The position numbers and the translations under genes are program-made. From Zygnema cylindricum (Eukaryota > Streptophyta > Zygnematophyceae > Zygnematales > Zygnemataceae): a DNA stretch of 60,000 nt. The notes beneath the pieces are model-generated. The model saw only the letters and a list, made by a program, of their open reading frames with translations, did no database searches and had not been told where the DNA came from. Positions 1 through 10,274 of the stretch are shown here, piece by piece. The stretch covers positions 174,001 to 234,000 of the forward strand of contig JBBHKE010001855.1 of NCBI GenBank assembly GCA_037447655.1, given 5' to 3'. Each line of letters begins with the position of its first letter. Positions within the stretch are counted from its first letter, which is position 1.

Positions 1-80
1 CAGCTTCATCACCTATATCCTCAACAGCTTCCAGTGACCGCCTTTTTGAAAGCTCACCAAAGTCTTCCCCAAAATGTTGA

Positions 81-862
81 AACCATTATGTAGCCCCACC
101 TAGCCAGTTTGGGAAAGTGGATTTGGTAATGGCAGGCTTGCCTTGTCAGGGAAACTCCCTAGCGGGACAAGGAAGAGGGCATGAAGACCGCCGAAGTTTA
201 ACATTTTACAGGATGATTGAATTGATCACGTGGCTTCAGCAGCTCCAAGACACACTGGTGGGGTACGTTCTGGAAAATGTACACCTTGGGGGTGATAAAA
301 GAAAACAGGTTGTCGACAGCTGGGATCACGTAACGCGGATTTTAGGAGCTCCCTTGGTTTTTGACTCCGCACAAATGGGATCCCGGCCACACCGAGTAAG
401 GGCATTTGGATAAACAAAGACCAGATCCGCAGAATTTCGTGCAGCAAATCCTTAGGAAGGGCAAGATGGCCACACCTGTGACGCGACATGACCGCTCCTT
501 TTTCTTCCGGTTCAACGAGCCGGGACTACCACGGAAAGCCCTCCCGACTTTAGTTTTTTTCCCCCACAGTCACGCTTATTCGGAAAAGAGCAGCAGAAAT
601 GATTTTTGACATAACACCGGGAATCTAGACAACACCAACGATTTCAGAACAGGAAGAAGCAATGGGATTTCAAAAAGGCACAACAGCACCACCAAGTATT
701 TCAGACCTCCAAAGGTGAAGCCTGATTGGACAAAGTATGGATTTGAATTCAATGAATCAGCACATCCACTAGGGCATGTGGAGGAAGAGAACGTGACGCG
801 TCCAATAAGGACCGCTGGAAGGCGAACACGCCATCTGAAACCCGGGGACCATGGTAGCTAGA
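81..862 (+). pseudogene. C5 cytosine DNA methyltransferase fragment
   Basis: This is a piece of a C5 cytosine-DNA methyltransferase, the enzyme class that transfers a methyl group from S-adenosylmethionine to cytosine. The frame at 117-413 shows motif IV (GLPCQGNS, with the catalytic Cys), motif VI (ENVHLGG, with the catalytic Glu) and a motif VIII-like stretch (QMGSRPHRVRAF), in the right order and spacing. The frame then breaks at about 411 and continues in another frame to about 609. A further open stretch at about 700-862 (RPPKVKPDWTKYGFEF to LKPGDHGS) may be the C-terminal side. Motif I (SAM binding) is not visible, so the 5' part lies outside the window or is lost. At least two frame changes suggest a dead copy, although introns cannot be excluded. 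A reverse-transcriptase remnant lies within 400 bp, so a retrotransposon-borne methyltransferase is possible. Confidence 0.6.
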
Positions 863-1229
863 ACAAGGGTGTCCCCAGCCAAGAAACGGGAAAAAAAAGT
901 GGAGGCGGTAAGGCACCAACTTCCCGAATAGGCAGCACGAGCAACACGGGCAGTCTATAATAGACCCAATCCCCCGGTAGAGACATATGTGGGCCGAGGC
1001 CCCAGACTCACAATCGAATAACCCACGACCTTACAGAGTGTGAAATACGTCCATGAAGCGCTCATCAAAAGCTAAGAGAGAGGAGACAAACGTCGAGATG
1101 GGAAAGGAAGTACGAGTAAGGTAAGAAGGGCGGTGGGCCAAACACTTGGTTAACATAACAAAAGTCACTTGGGGATCAAGAAGGTGGGAAGGTTGTCCAC
1201 TTGAGCTAGATCTGTTTGTAGAGCATCAT
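863..1229. other. spacer, no gene seen
   Basis: I see no coding frame with family resemblance here. The stretch is GA-rich in places and lies between the methyltransferase fragment (+) and the RT remnant (-). Confidence 0.5.
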
Positions 1230-1490
1230 CATGAAATTGGGTCACGAAATTATTGAACCAAGGGGGCAACCAAGCACACGAATGCCATTAGAAGGGGGAG
1301 GAGTTTGAAAACTAGGAGGGGGAGTAAAGGAAAGTGGAATATCCTGAGGGAACCAAATAACACACTTTGAAGGCTGGACTAAAAGGTTGAGTTCGACTAA
1401 ACGTTCATTAAAAAGTTCATATGCAAGCACCGCTTGTTCCGTAGGCTTAATAATGTGCATATCATCATGTGCGTAAATAGTACATATTGT
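1230..1490 (-). pseudogene. reverse transcriptase fragment (YxDD-type)
   Basis: The minus strand encodes a Y-A-H-D-D-M-H-I-I string that looks like RT motif C (normally YADD or YVDD), then about 70 residues including NLLVQPSKCVIWFP and GIRVLGCPLGS. This order (catalytic DD, then a KC..W.P segment, then a VLG.P.GS segment) is typical of reverse transcriptases of non-LTR-like elements found in green algae. The frame is open for only about 75 codons. The rest of the polymerase is not detectable on either side, so this is a short relic. I cannot assign the element class with certainty. Confidence 0.5.
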
Positions 1491-3089
1491 AACTTGATAT
1501 TAGGTTTTAAAGGGTTGGAAACCCCGAAGTTACCATACTCTTCCTAAGATTGTTGTTGGCAATTCACCTACATATGTCACATTACAATCCTCATCACATG
1601 ATTTATAATGTATACACTTTGGTGCAACATACACTTTTATGTTACAGTACTAAAACTAGATAATATAAAGCAAGCTAGTATTGTAAGGTACTAGCTACTA
1701 TTAATTCATCACCATAATTGCAACTATATGGTATAAAAATAGCAAGTATTTCACCTTGATATTAGATTGTAATGGGAGACAACACCTAATTTATATAGCT
1801 TTTTCTAAGGTTAATGGTGATATTTCACATACATATCTTACCATAATAATTCTTGAACGACTTCAGATATTGCCAATCAGTGCAACTCCTTTTTTGTCAA
1901 GCTCATGTGCTTTACAAGCACACCTTTATATCACCAAGGATTTCAGATGCCCTCTCAACCTGTACGGTTATCACTGTACGGAGGAAGGAGTGCCCCCATT
2001 TGGACTAGATTCTTAGATTTTTCCAACTGAGCGGAACGCAATTTGTTTCGCGCCTAACGAAGGCCGAACGACCAAGTTATACCGTCTCAAAGATTACCAT
2101 ACGATAACATGGAACCATTTGTCACCAGCCCTCGTGGGGGGTACATTGTGGATCGCCACGTAACATCCCGGATTTGCATTTAGATTATGGTGTTAGCCGT
2201 CAGTAGGAATTTAGTTCAGGTTCAACTGACTGTTGGTCTATTAAATACATTATGTCAAAGTCTGGCAAGTTAGTGTCCTTTTCAGGACTTTGTCTTATAA
2301 TAGTGGAACAAATAATTACTTCCGGCCGCGGATCTAGCCGCAGTCCGGAGCAGAACTTTTTTCCCCAAGTGTAGTACGGATTAATTTGACTTATGTCATT
2401 TCAATTACACGTGTTTGCCGCTCATTGGTGAATAGCGTAGCTTTGACTTTTGGACCTGCAATTTGACAAAACTTTGATATATAAGGCCTTTGGGGTCGAA
2501 GGAGACACGTTGTTTTTCAGTACTGTCTCCTGTGAAAACTTCAAAAATTCCAACAAACCTTCTTTTGGAGAATATTTGTCTTGTTTCGACTCTATTGCCA
2601 ACTTGGTTTTGAATGTGTTTTTTGTGGAAGTCACAGTCCGGGAGGGTAGTTGGCACTATCTTCCTTTTTGGGTGATTTTGACCTATTTGCTGTTTGAAGC
2701 GAGAAGAGTCTGGTCGGTTCCGAGTTTCGGACACCGAAGTGTGTAGGAGTACCATACCTATTGACGAGACTATCGGGGGAGGGGTCGCTGTTTTCCAATT
2801 TCCATCGTTAATTGCTGGGGTATGTTAAGCTTGTTTCGTTATATTTCACATTTTCTATCTTTTATTCTCTTTTTTGGTGTTAGGTGATATTGTTAAATTT
2901 GGAAAGCCAATCATATTTATTGATATATATATCTACGTGATAGTGCATTTGTGTTTCCGTCTGGAGTTCACTTTGGATTTGGAGTGACTAACCCGGAGTA
3001 AACTGGAATCCTTAGATCGAGACAACGGGTTTTGAGGGATCAAGTGCTATAGACTTCCCGTAGAGAAAGCATAGTACTGAATTATAACA
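1491..3089. other. unassigned AT-rich spacer
   Basis: No gene is supported. Two diverged direct repeats, at about 1490-1590 and 1750-1850, share ttgatatta and acatat blocks. The open frames at 1756-2016 and 2405-2755 have no recognisable motifs. Part of 2750-3089 may be the continuation of the minus-strand LTR seen next to it, but homology is not clear by eye. Confidence 0.4.
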
Positions 3090-3633
3090 TAACTGCTCGG
3101 ATTTTACCACGTGTCATTCGGATTGGCGGTGACCAAAAACGCCAAAATGCCCACTCCGCAATAATGGCTCCTACCATGGCCGTCTGATCAACTCTGGTTT
3201 TTAATTCTAGCCGTCGAAATAAATACGCCGCATATTTGTTTCTTGCAGTATCCTAATTTGTACTAAATCTAACTGTATCTATGTGCTGAGAATCTTATTT
3301 GTTACGTCAAATGAATTAGTCTATGTGTTAACGTTTACATATCTGTCAAACCTTATGTGTCTCAGCACCGGTCCTAGTCTATAGGTAACAGCTAACAGCT
3401 ACAGGCATACAGCTGGTTCTAGGATCAAATCCTGGGTCAATCAATCTCCTTTTTGGTAAAACTACCAAAGCTACTCCCTATTTCTCTAGAGTGTCAAGGG
3501 AGCCATGGCACTAGCTCCCTATCCACCTTCAATGACTACAACAATTGTGGGGGCTTAGAAAAGGGAGTTAGTGGCAGACTGCCTCTACTCCTTTCAATCA
3601 TTATACAGACCAAAAAATACTTAAATTTCAACA
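3090..3633 (-). mobile_element. copia LTR fragment, family L1 (minus orientation)
   Basis: Read on the minus strand, this stretch matches the start of the LTRs at 4212-5191 (+) and 7672-8645 (-). It begins TGTTGAAA at about 3633. It then carries a block with catggct/catggc, a diverged gatcaaac-ggc block, ggcattttgg followed by a gtttttg run, and gacacgtggca, in the same order as the plus-strand LTR at 4640-4740. The inner end cannot be located. It ends abruptly against a plus-strand RT/RNase H fragment at 3640, so it is a broken or recombined copy. Confidence 0.6.
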
Positions 3634-3635
3634 TA

Positions 3636-4036
3636 TAGTTGCAGCTGTAGGAGTACTAAGTAGGAGTCTGAATGCTCCCATGCAAAAAGATTGAGAAGCA
3701 GCAAAGAGAGTCATTAGATATCTCATAGGGTTAAGAGATTTATGGTTGCATTTGGGTGGGGACAATATTGACATCACTACTTAGAGGATGCTCCTATGAG
3801 GAGATATAATTTTGAATATGTAATGTATGTAGGTGATGGGGCTTTGTGTTGGAGCAGCAAGCAGCAAAAGGTTATTGCTCGGTCCATAATGGAGGCTGAG
3901 TATATGGCCTCTTGCTCTACTGTAAAAGAATTGATGTGGGTGAAGTCTTTGCTTGGTGTACTTGGACATGTTAAGAGTGGTGTGCATAAAATCTTTTGTG
4001 ATAATCACGCAGCCATTGCCATTGTTACCTAATCAA
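3636..4036 (+). pseudogene. copia RT/RNase H fragment
   Basis: The plus strand encodes the end of a Ty1/copia reverse transcriptase (VAAVGVLSRSLNAP) with an interrupting stop, followed by a diagnostic copia RNase H block. That block reads CWSSKQQKVIARSIMEAEYM, in which the usual ALSSTEAEY is changed to ARSIMEAEY, then VKELMWVKSLLG and FCDNHAAIAI. Stops at about 3695 and 3783 break the frame. The 3' LTR of the same element follows at about 4212. The same RT lineage (AAAVGVLSRSP) recurs near 58.68 kb. Confidence 0.8.
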
Positions 4037-4211
4037 TATCACTTTAATGCTAAACATATGGACACATTAAGCAGCTTTGTTAGAGAGAAGGTAGAAAAGA
4101 AGATAATCAACTTAGAGTAGAGACCACATAGTGAGATGGTTCTTGGACATGATGACCAAATCACATTGTATAAATTAATGGTTCTTTTAGTATTTTCTAA
4201 GTCTGAACATG

Positions 4212-5191
4212 TAATAAAATGCAAAAAAAAATTAGAGGAAGTCTACCTCTAACTCCTCCCTTCAACTCCCACACTTGTCACAATTACTGAAGGTTAGAGA
4301 GGGAGCTACAGTCATGGCTGCTATGCTGTCTTGAGAGAGATAGGCAGTAGCGTTCTTTTTTGTCATTTTTACCGAAAGTTACTTGACGGACCCAGGATTC
4401 GATCCTGGTACCTACCATCTATCCAAGTCAACAATAGGCATTAGTTTTGTCCTAAAGTGTAAGTCAACGGTGAGGTATATAGGGTTCGTTCAATATTTAA
4501 AGATGTACACATAGATAAATTCATTTCACGGTGCGAATAGACTTGTGGCACAGAGACACAGTTAGAGTATAAGTACGGCTTACCGTACTTTGCAAAACAA
4601 ATACCGTGCAATTGTTTTATACGGCAAAAGTTGAAATCCGATTTTGATCAAACGGCAACGATAGGTGCCGAGATCGCGAAATAGGCATTTTGGTGGTTTT
4701 TGTCATCGCCACATCAAGTGACACGTGGCACAAGCTCATTAGCTTGCGACATCTTCGAAAAACATGGGAACGAATCGAAATATGGCAAACGACGACATTT
4801 TGGCCATGCCTTACGATGGCCGTACACAAAGCACTCCGGCACCTACACCTTTCTGTATGACGCAATATTTTGATTGGTGTTGTACTCTAGTAGTAGAGGG
4901 TTTAGAGAGGGATTTAGGACTTAGAAAAACTGGTAGGTAGACACCCCGCTCTCTGAGTGCTTCTGTACAAATTATCAACTTTGACCCTTAATAACTTACT
5001 TCTCAAGGGAGCATATTCAGATATTCTTTTTGTTATCGACTCAAGGGAGTCTTGTTTTCACATTGGTGAAGGTGGTCAAAGTTTTGCCAAGGTGGCAGTT
5101 ATTCGTGTTGAAACACAAACGGGCCAGGGTAATCCTAGGGGCTTCGTGTGAGCTACCCATTCTAAAAATCTAAGGAGGTCTTAGAATTGCA
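4212..5191 (+). mobile_element. copia 3' LTR, family L1 (plus orientation)
   Basis: This is a roughly 980-bp LTR that follows the RNase H fragment. It starts at a TG near 4212 and ends in CA at 5190-5191. It is homologous, though strongly diverged, to the inverted LTR at 7672-8645. Shared blocks include the gtttagagag and ttaggacttag region (4900-4925), the gactcaagggagtc palindrome (5038-5051), and gtggcagttatt near 5092. A T-arm-like hairpin (CCAGG-attcgat-CCTGG) sits at about 4391-4407. Boundaries are approximate. Confidence 0.65.
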
Positions 5192-5421
5192 CATCGCGCA
5201 TGTGTTTTAAACATACGTTTGAAAATGACATTTTTTGTCGTGGAAGTGGGTCGAAAAACATAAGCTGCCAAATTTTCGTACATCCTAAGTTCGAGGATGA
5301 CGCAAATTGTACTCTACAAATTTGCGATTTGTTCGTACGAATGCAACTTAGGCAGTACGGCGCTAAGTTTTACAAGATTACGACATATAAAAACCCTTAC
5401 TTATGCACACGGGGACATACC
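5192..5421 (+). mobile_element. PIF/Harbinger-like MITE fragment
   Basis: The sequence from the LTR end to the terminal gcacacggggacatacc is homologous to 39270-39480 joined to 40198-40219, the outer nested MITE. Shared blocks include ttttttgtcgtggaagtggg, acaaattttc/ccaaattttcgtacatcc, gacgcaaattgtact and the cggcgc region. Only the 3' part is present, and the left part was lost at the junction with the LTR at 5191. Confidence 0.7.
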
Positions 5422-5496
5422 TTTAGTGTAGGGAAAGTACAAAATCGTCATTGAAATTTTGGTACTTTGGTGATCCTTGTCGCAATTACCCAACTT

Positions 5497-6150
5497 CTAA
5501 TAGATGTGACAAACACGGTTTTTTATCTTTTTGTCTAATAACATACTACGGGCACTATCACTTATTGTCTGATTTAGTCTTTCGGCTACAACGTGTTGTT
5601 TCGAGTTCTTTGCGACAGTCTTTTGGTGTTGAACCCCTTCCACTTTCAAATAATCATCATACTGATTAGAGGTGTATTCCCCCCCATTATCACTCCTCAC
5701 TCTCTTATAGGTGTCTCATGGAGCTTCTCACTCTATGATTTATACTCTTTATAATAAGCCAATGCCTCAGATTTATTTTTCAAAAATAGACTCTTGAATA
5801 CTTAGACCTATCATCGATAATAGTAAACATAAATCTTTTCCCTCCAACCGATCGCACTTTGGCCGGTCCCCACATGTCAGTATGAACTAGATCTATGACT
5901 TTTTTACCTTTATAGGTTGCGATTTTTGGGAAAGACAATATGTGGGCCTTTCGCCTTTCCTTGAGCAGAGCCACTATCGTCATCCAAGGTCTCATTATCC
6001 CCAAAATGAATTCTCTCAATTACTCTCATTTTCTTCATTTCTTTCAATCTATCTAGATGCACATGCCCAATCTCTTATGCCAAATCAGCAAGTCACTTAC
6101 ACCGGCATAGTAAACCCCCGTCTTTCCATTAGTTAAATTCAGCCTAAACA
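5497..6150 (-). pseudogene. copia integrase fragment (element E2)
   Basis: Minus-strand frames encode a copia integrase core. The first catalytic Asp lies in VHTDMWGPAKV, and IIDDRSKYSRVYF follows, both within 5780-6019. The second catalytic Asp is in MRSDNGGEYTS and the Glu is in VVAERLNQT, both within 5497-5700. All three DDE residues are present, but the two parts lie in different frames and an in-frame stop separates them. RT and RNase H of this element, which would lie at lower coordinates, are missing. The frame ends where unrelated sequence begins. Confidence 0.8.
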
Positions 6151-6394
6151 TTCCACGGCTACCTTTTTCAGCTTTGAAATATACCTTATCCTCATAGCTA
6201 GCAACAAAGACTCATTTCTTAGTACTAGTCTCAAAACCCTTATCATCTAAGACCGACGTAGAGATAAGATTTTTGTTCAACTCTGGAATAAAAAGTACAT
6301 CGGTGAAAGTGACTATAGATGACTTACCTTCACTTAAGAATTTCAGATCCACATATCCTACTAAGTTAGAGGTCACTATTCTCCCATCCCCATA

Positions 6395-6862
6395 CTATAT
6401 CTCTACCATAGAAAACTTTCTCTGTTTGTTAAATATATGCTTCTCTATACACATATGCATAGTGGCACCAAAGTCAATAATCCAACTTTCTTCGAGTTTT
6501 CCTTTCATTTCGCCGAAGGCACACTTTTGCTTCCTTGGAATCTCCAGCTCGGTTTTCACCTCCAACTCCTCGTTGAGGAGTATTTTGCCATCATCGTCAT
6601 CAAAATCCCCTCCCGCTATTTGTGTTGCCACAAATGCCTTCTTCTTTCCTCCGGCTGGTCCACCGATCTTTCCCTCCTTAAGCCTTAACTTAGTAAATCT
6701 AGTACACTCGGCCATGTCACGCCCCGACTTCTTACAAAAATGACAAAGCCTCTTTGTGGGGCTAGGTCTGGAGTTAACCGATTGATTTCCTCTCTCTCTT
6801 CTTCCAAAATTTCCATAAGGTTTCTTAGGATCCTCATTCCTCCAGCTAGTTCCAACAGCCAA
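6395..6862 (-). pseudogene. copia zinc knuckle and protease (element E2)
   Basis: This minus-strand frame carries a CCHC-like knuckle that starts CHFCKKSGRDMAEC. The His position is changed to Asp, so it is degenerate. About 80 residues later comes the aspartic-protease site WIIDFGATMHM, where D-F-G-A stands for the usual D-S-G-A. Order and spacing fit the gag-to-pol junction of a Ty1/copia element. It lies between the gag frames (6870-7667) and the integrase (5497-6150) on the same strand. Confidence 0.8.
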
Positions 6863-6869
6863 GGCTTAG

Positions 6870-7667
6870 CCACTCTTTCCTCCTCTCCGAATCTCAACGG
6901 TATTTTCCCGGACCAAGATCATTCCAAACAATGGTATTTTCGCGGACCAAGATCATTCCAACTACGAAACTTTAAATCCATCGATGATCCTGCAAATCTC
7001 GAACCCTATTAACATTATTCTTATACTCATCCAGCAGTTTCATTAGCAAAATGTTTACCTCTTCTTTCTCGGTCTCTTGTTTTCCGACACTCTCCAGCTC
7101 CATAAACAATCCGAACAAGTCGTTACAAAATTCAATCATCTTTCCTTCTTTGTAAACATATACTTGCACCTTTTGATTTGCTAGCTTCAGCTACTGAATT
7201 GTACAAAACTTACAACCTGTAAATACTTTACAATCGCCTCCCATAACTCGGCCGCCTTATCCTCATTTAGGTGAGGAGTAATAAATGCTTGAGTGAGAAT
7301 ACAGAGAAAAACATGAGTTGCAACTGTGTTGTTGAAGTCCCTGTTTTAGTGTAATTTGCCTCGGTTTTTTGAACAGCCACTACTGGTACCGGTCTAGTAG
7401 CTATTGGCGTTTCTCCTTCCCCTTCTCCTTCCCCTTTTCCAACATGATACTTTCTCCATCCGTATTTACCTCTTTTTCCTCCACAAATCCTTTTGAGAGT
7501 AGAGCTCCACCAAACCCAGATGGAACTCCGAACTTTGCAATTGGCCTCCGCACACAACCACTCACAATGCCCCATAGCCATTTTTCAACTAGTTCATCCC
7601 TCATCATGGTTTCCCAATAAATGAACCCTGTTCCGTTAAAAATGGGCAACTTAGAGGATGGGGCCAT
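6870..7667 (-). pseudogene. copia gag (element E2), broken
   Basis: The N-terminus (SSKLPIFNGTGFIYWETMM) belongs to the same gag lineage as the protein at 59.10 kb (SSRIPIFNGQKYVYWAAMV). The frame is open at 7401-7667 and then continues in other frames. One segment at 6972-7169 contains MIEFCNDLFGLFMELESVG, which corresponds to TMVEYCDNFRDLLMHSLRLE in the 59-kb copy. The start codon at 7665-7667 lies inside a primer-binding-site-like motif complementary to the tRNA-iMet anticodon arm. A Lys/Glu/Gly-rich low-complexity tract at about 7401-7440 is an oddity. Confidence 0.75.
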
Positions 7668-7671
7668 AACC
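7660..7671 (-). other. primer binding site, tRNA-iMet anticodon type
   Basis: On the minus strand the bases directly after the LTR end (...TTTCA) read GGTTATGGCCCC. This differs at one position from GGTTATGGGCCC, the complement of the initiator tRNA-Met anticodon loop and stem. The ATG inside it is the apparent start codon of gag. Confidence 0.65.
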
Positions 7672-8645
7672 TGAAACTCTGTGACCTACATTGGTCCACA
7701 GAATGTCCAGCTTATATGAAGCCTCTAGGATAATATTTGCACTTTTGACTTTGGAAATGAATAAGTGCCACCCTCGCACGCAAAAACTCTGACCGACTAC
7801 ACCCCTGTGTAGCCTGGACTCCCTTGAGTCCGCAGCAAAATGAATCACTGAATTTGCTCACCTGAGAATTAAGTTATGGCTGACCAAAGTTGGTCCATAA
7901 ATACAGGTGCACTCTGGGAGAGAGGCAAAAAACCCAAAATATTCTAAGTCCTAAGCTACCTCTCTAAACCTATTACTAAGATACTCGACCAATCATATGA
8001 CTGTAAAGTACAAGAAGGTACAAGTATCGGTGTGCTTTTGTACGGCCATAGTACGGCATGGTCGGTACGCTGACGCGTGTCAGTTCCGGAGCCGTAGTTG
8101 CTCCTCCCGTAATATCGGCTGTCCAACCATATGTTGCCACGTGTCATCCGCCGACATCTGGTCCGCAAACCGCTAAAATTCTATTCCGGCTTTCCGGCTC
8201 CACTGTGAGCCGTTCGATCACATCCGAACATTTGATTTCGTCCGTCGAAATTACATGTCGATTCGGATATTTCGTGCGGTCCGATTTTGTGCGAAACCGG
8301 TATGTCGCGTAATTTGTTTAAAGGGAATATCCGGCGCCGTACATCTTTAAATTAATATGGCGTCATATACGTGTATTGCTCTTCTAAGACGTATTGGATA
8401 AGGCGCATGGCTAGTCCGTACGGCGGTCATCCAAATATCCTTGGATCAATTCCCACAACTGGCAGACTATGTTTTGCAAAAACAATATTAATGATTTTCC
8501 TGTCTTTTTAGCTGCTAGAGGCAGCCATGGCTGCTTGCAGGTTCTCAGTGACTACGACAAGTATGAGGGCTGCAGTAAGGTCAAAAGAGAGACTACAAAA
8601 TACCTCTTTTTCAACAACATTTTGGTTGGTTGGCGAAAGTACGTC
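7672..8645 (-). mobile_element. copia 5' LTR, family L1 (element E2, minus orientation)
   Basis: This LTR precedes the gag of element E2 on the minus strand. Its end next to the primer site is CA (7672 TG on the plus strand). It matches the plus-oriented LTR at 4212-5191 in inverted order; conserved marks are the gactcaagggagtc-like palindrome (7828-7840) and the ttaggacttag and gtttagagag blocks (7945-7970). The outer end lies near 8645, where gag of another element (E3) begins, so E2 was inserted into E3. Confidence 0.65.
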
Positions 8646-8659
8646 AAGAACGGGGGAAA

Positions 8660-9638
8660 TCAGCGGGTTTGGAGGAGGATAATAATAATTAGGAGGAGGG
8701 TACCACGGTGACGGTGGGCCTTACGACAAATTTCAGTCGACTGTCGCGTGTGCTGCATGAACACGTTTCGGTGGATAGGCGTGGGGATACGACAAGGACC
8801 GCGGATTTGGGTTTGTTGGAGGAAGTCCTCGCTGTCCCCCAACCGTACGATGTTTTTCACGTTTCCTCATCAATGCATGGCACGCGTCGATGACGTAGTC
8901 ACGCTCCTTGCAATATTTGCAAAAACGTTGAGATCCTACGGTCATTGGTAATTTCTTGGGGGAAGAGATAACAAATGCCAAACCAACAGTAATAATGACA
9001 GGTTTATTAAGATTTAGACGCGTCTCTTCGTGTAACAAACGATTAGTGAGATCTGACAATGTGACCGTGGAAGCATCAGTACTGATCGTACTTGCAAAAG
9101 AATCGAACGACAAAGGTAATCCTCTCAAAATGATACTCATGAGATCCTTATGAGTGATTGTGTAATTAAGACACTTAAGTCGGTCAGCTAATGATTCAAT
9201 TCATTGAATAAATACAACCATGGATTCAGATTTGTCCTTTTGAGCACTGTTGAATTGGCCACGTAGCGCCTAGCGATGTGGCTACGTGTGGGTTTCATAG
9301 GCGCGACAAAGAATCTGCCACGCCTCATGGGAAGTAGTCGCGGCGCAAATCCGATTCGCAATCTGGCCGTCTAAAGAAAGGATGAGACGCGACAGCGCGA
9401 CAGAATCTTTTTCAATCCATGAAGCGACAGTTGTGTGAACAGCAACAAAAGTGTCATGAGAGGCGTCAAGAAGGACAGGCAACGTGACAATGCCATTAAT
9501 GTGTCCCCATATTTTTTCAAAAGAAAACAAATGCTGGATTTGGAATTTCCAGTCATAGAAATTTTCGCCCTGAAATTTCGGGACAGAGTTTGAGACAGAC
9601 GAAGGGCTAGGCCTATAACCTATTGAATGAGAGGCCAT
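8660..9638 (-). pseudogene. copia gag (element E3), broken
   Basis: The minus strand encodes a UBN2-type copia gag. The N-terminal part (9282-9638) contains NFYDWKFQIQHLFSFEKIWG and DSVALSRLILSLDGQIANRI. The middle and C-terminal parts (8733-9140) contain SIILRGLPLSFDSFAS and a knuckle that starts CKYCKERDYVIDAC. It is closely related to the gag at 50381-51250 (+), for example DSIALSRLILSLDGTIANLV there. One frame change lies at about 9140-9280. The frame stops where the LTR of element E2 interrupts it, and no downstream pol is found. Confidence 0.85.
9607..9620 (-). other. degenerate primer binding site, tRNA-iMet anticodon type
   Basis: The minus strand reads GGTTATAGGCCTAG here, within the gag frame just after its start. 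The related element at 50 kb has GGTTATGGGCCCAC at the equivalent place. The changes relative to that copy look like decay. Confidence 0.5.
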
Positions 9639-10140
9639 AAAAGGCCGAAAAAGACTTAATTTAACAAAATATTAAAGATAGGCCGAAGTAGTAGAAAAGG
9701 CCAAGATATGACAAAAGATAGGAAAATGAGTAACGATGAACAAGGGAACAAGTGAGAGGTTCGCCGTTTGAGAGTCTTTTTGATTAAGTGATTTTACATA
9801 ACGAAACAAGGTAGTCTTATAGTAAGACGGATTAAGAAGTAGCCGCAAAAAGGCTTTAAAGGTACATCTAATCTAAAGCCTAACTTAGGAAGGTACATTT
9901 AGCTACGGTAAAAGGAATCTTAGTCTAAAAGGATTCCTACGTAAGAATCAACAATTCTAATAAAGGTTTGTACATTCCACTAAATAAAGTACTCAACGCT
10001 AAACCAAAGTACACCGCGAATCGTAATTAGAGTAAATAACTCTAATTCGGTCGCATGAAATTTCGACTCTATCACATCAAATAGAGTAAATGATTCTAAT
10101 TTTTTCATTATACTATTTAAGGTAAGGTTTAATTAGCGTT
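9621..10140 (-). mobile_element. copia 5' LTR (element E3)
   Basis: On the minus strand this region precedes the E3 gag and resembles the LTR of the 50-kb element. It carries a TATA-like ctataag followed by a gttatgtaaaatca block that matches ctataaaac...actatgtaaaatca at 50230-50265. A terminus resembling the TA-flanked MITEs (caccgcgaatcg) is present near 10012, so a MITE remnant may be embedded. The outer end is not resolved. Confidence 0.5.
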
Positions 10141-10274
10141 TTTAATTCTAATATATGTTCGTTTTAAATAGTGTGGAGTACGATCTTTCACTTTCGTTTT
10201 GTCCTCTTTTTCTTATAATGAACTTATTTGGTTTATCATTGTCCAATGTAATAGGGTTTACTATCTTATCTACC

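Noticed and set aside
2405-2755. 116-codon minus-strand frame as a gene
   Set aside because: No recognisable motif, no neighbouring exon signals, and it overlaps a plus-strand frame of similar length; could be LTR or spacer sequence.
4391-4407. T-arm-like hairpin suggesting a tRNA gene
   Set aside because: No D-arm, anticodon arm or acceptor stem at the right distances; the hairpin is part of a repeated LTR.
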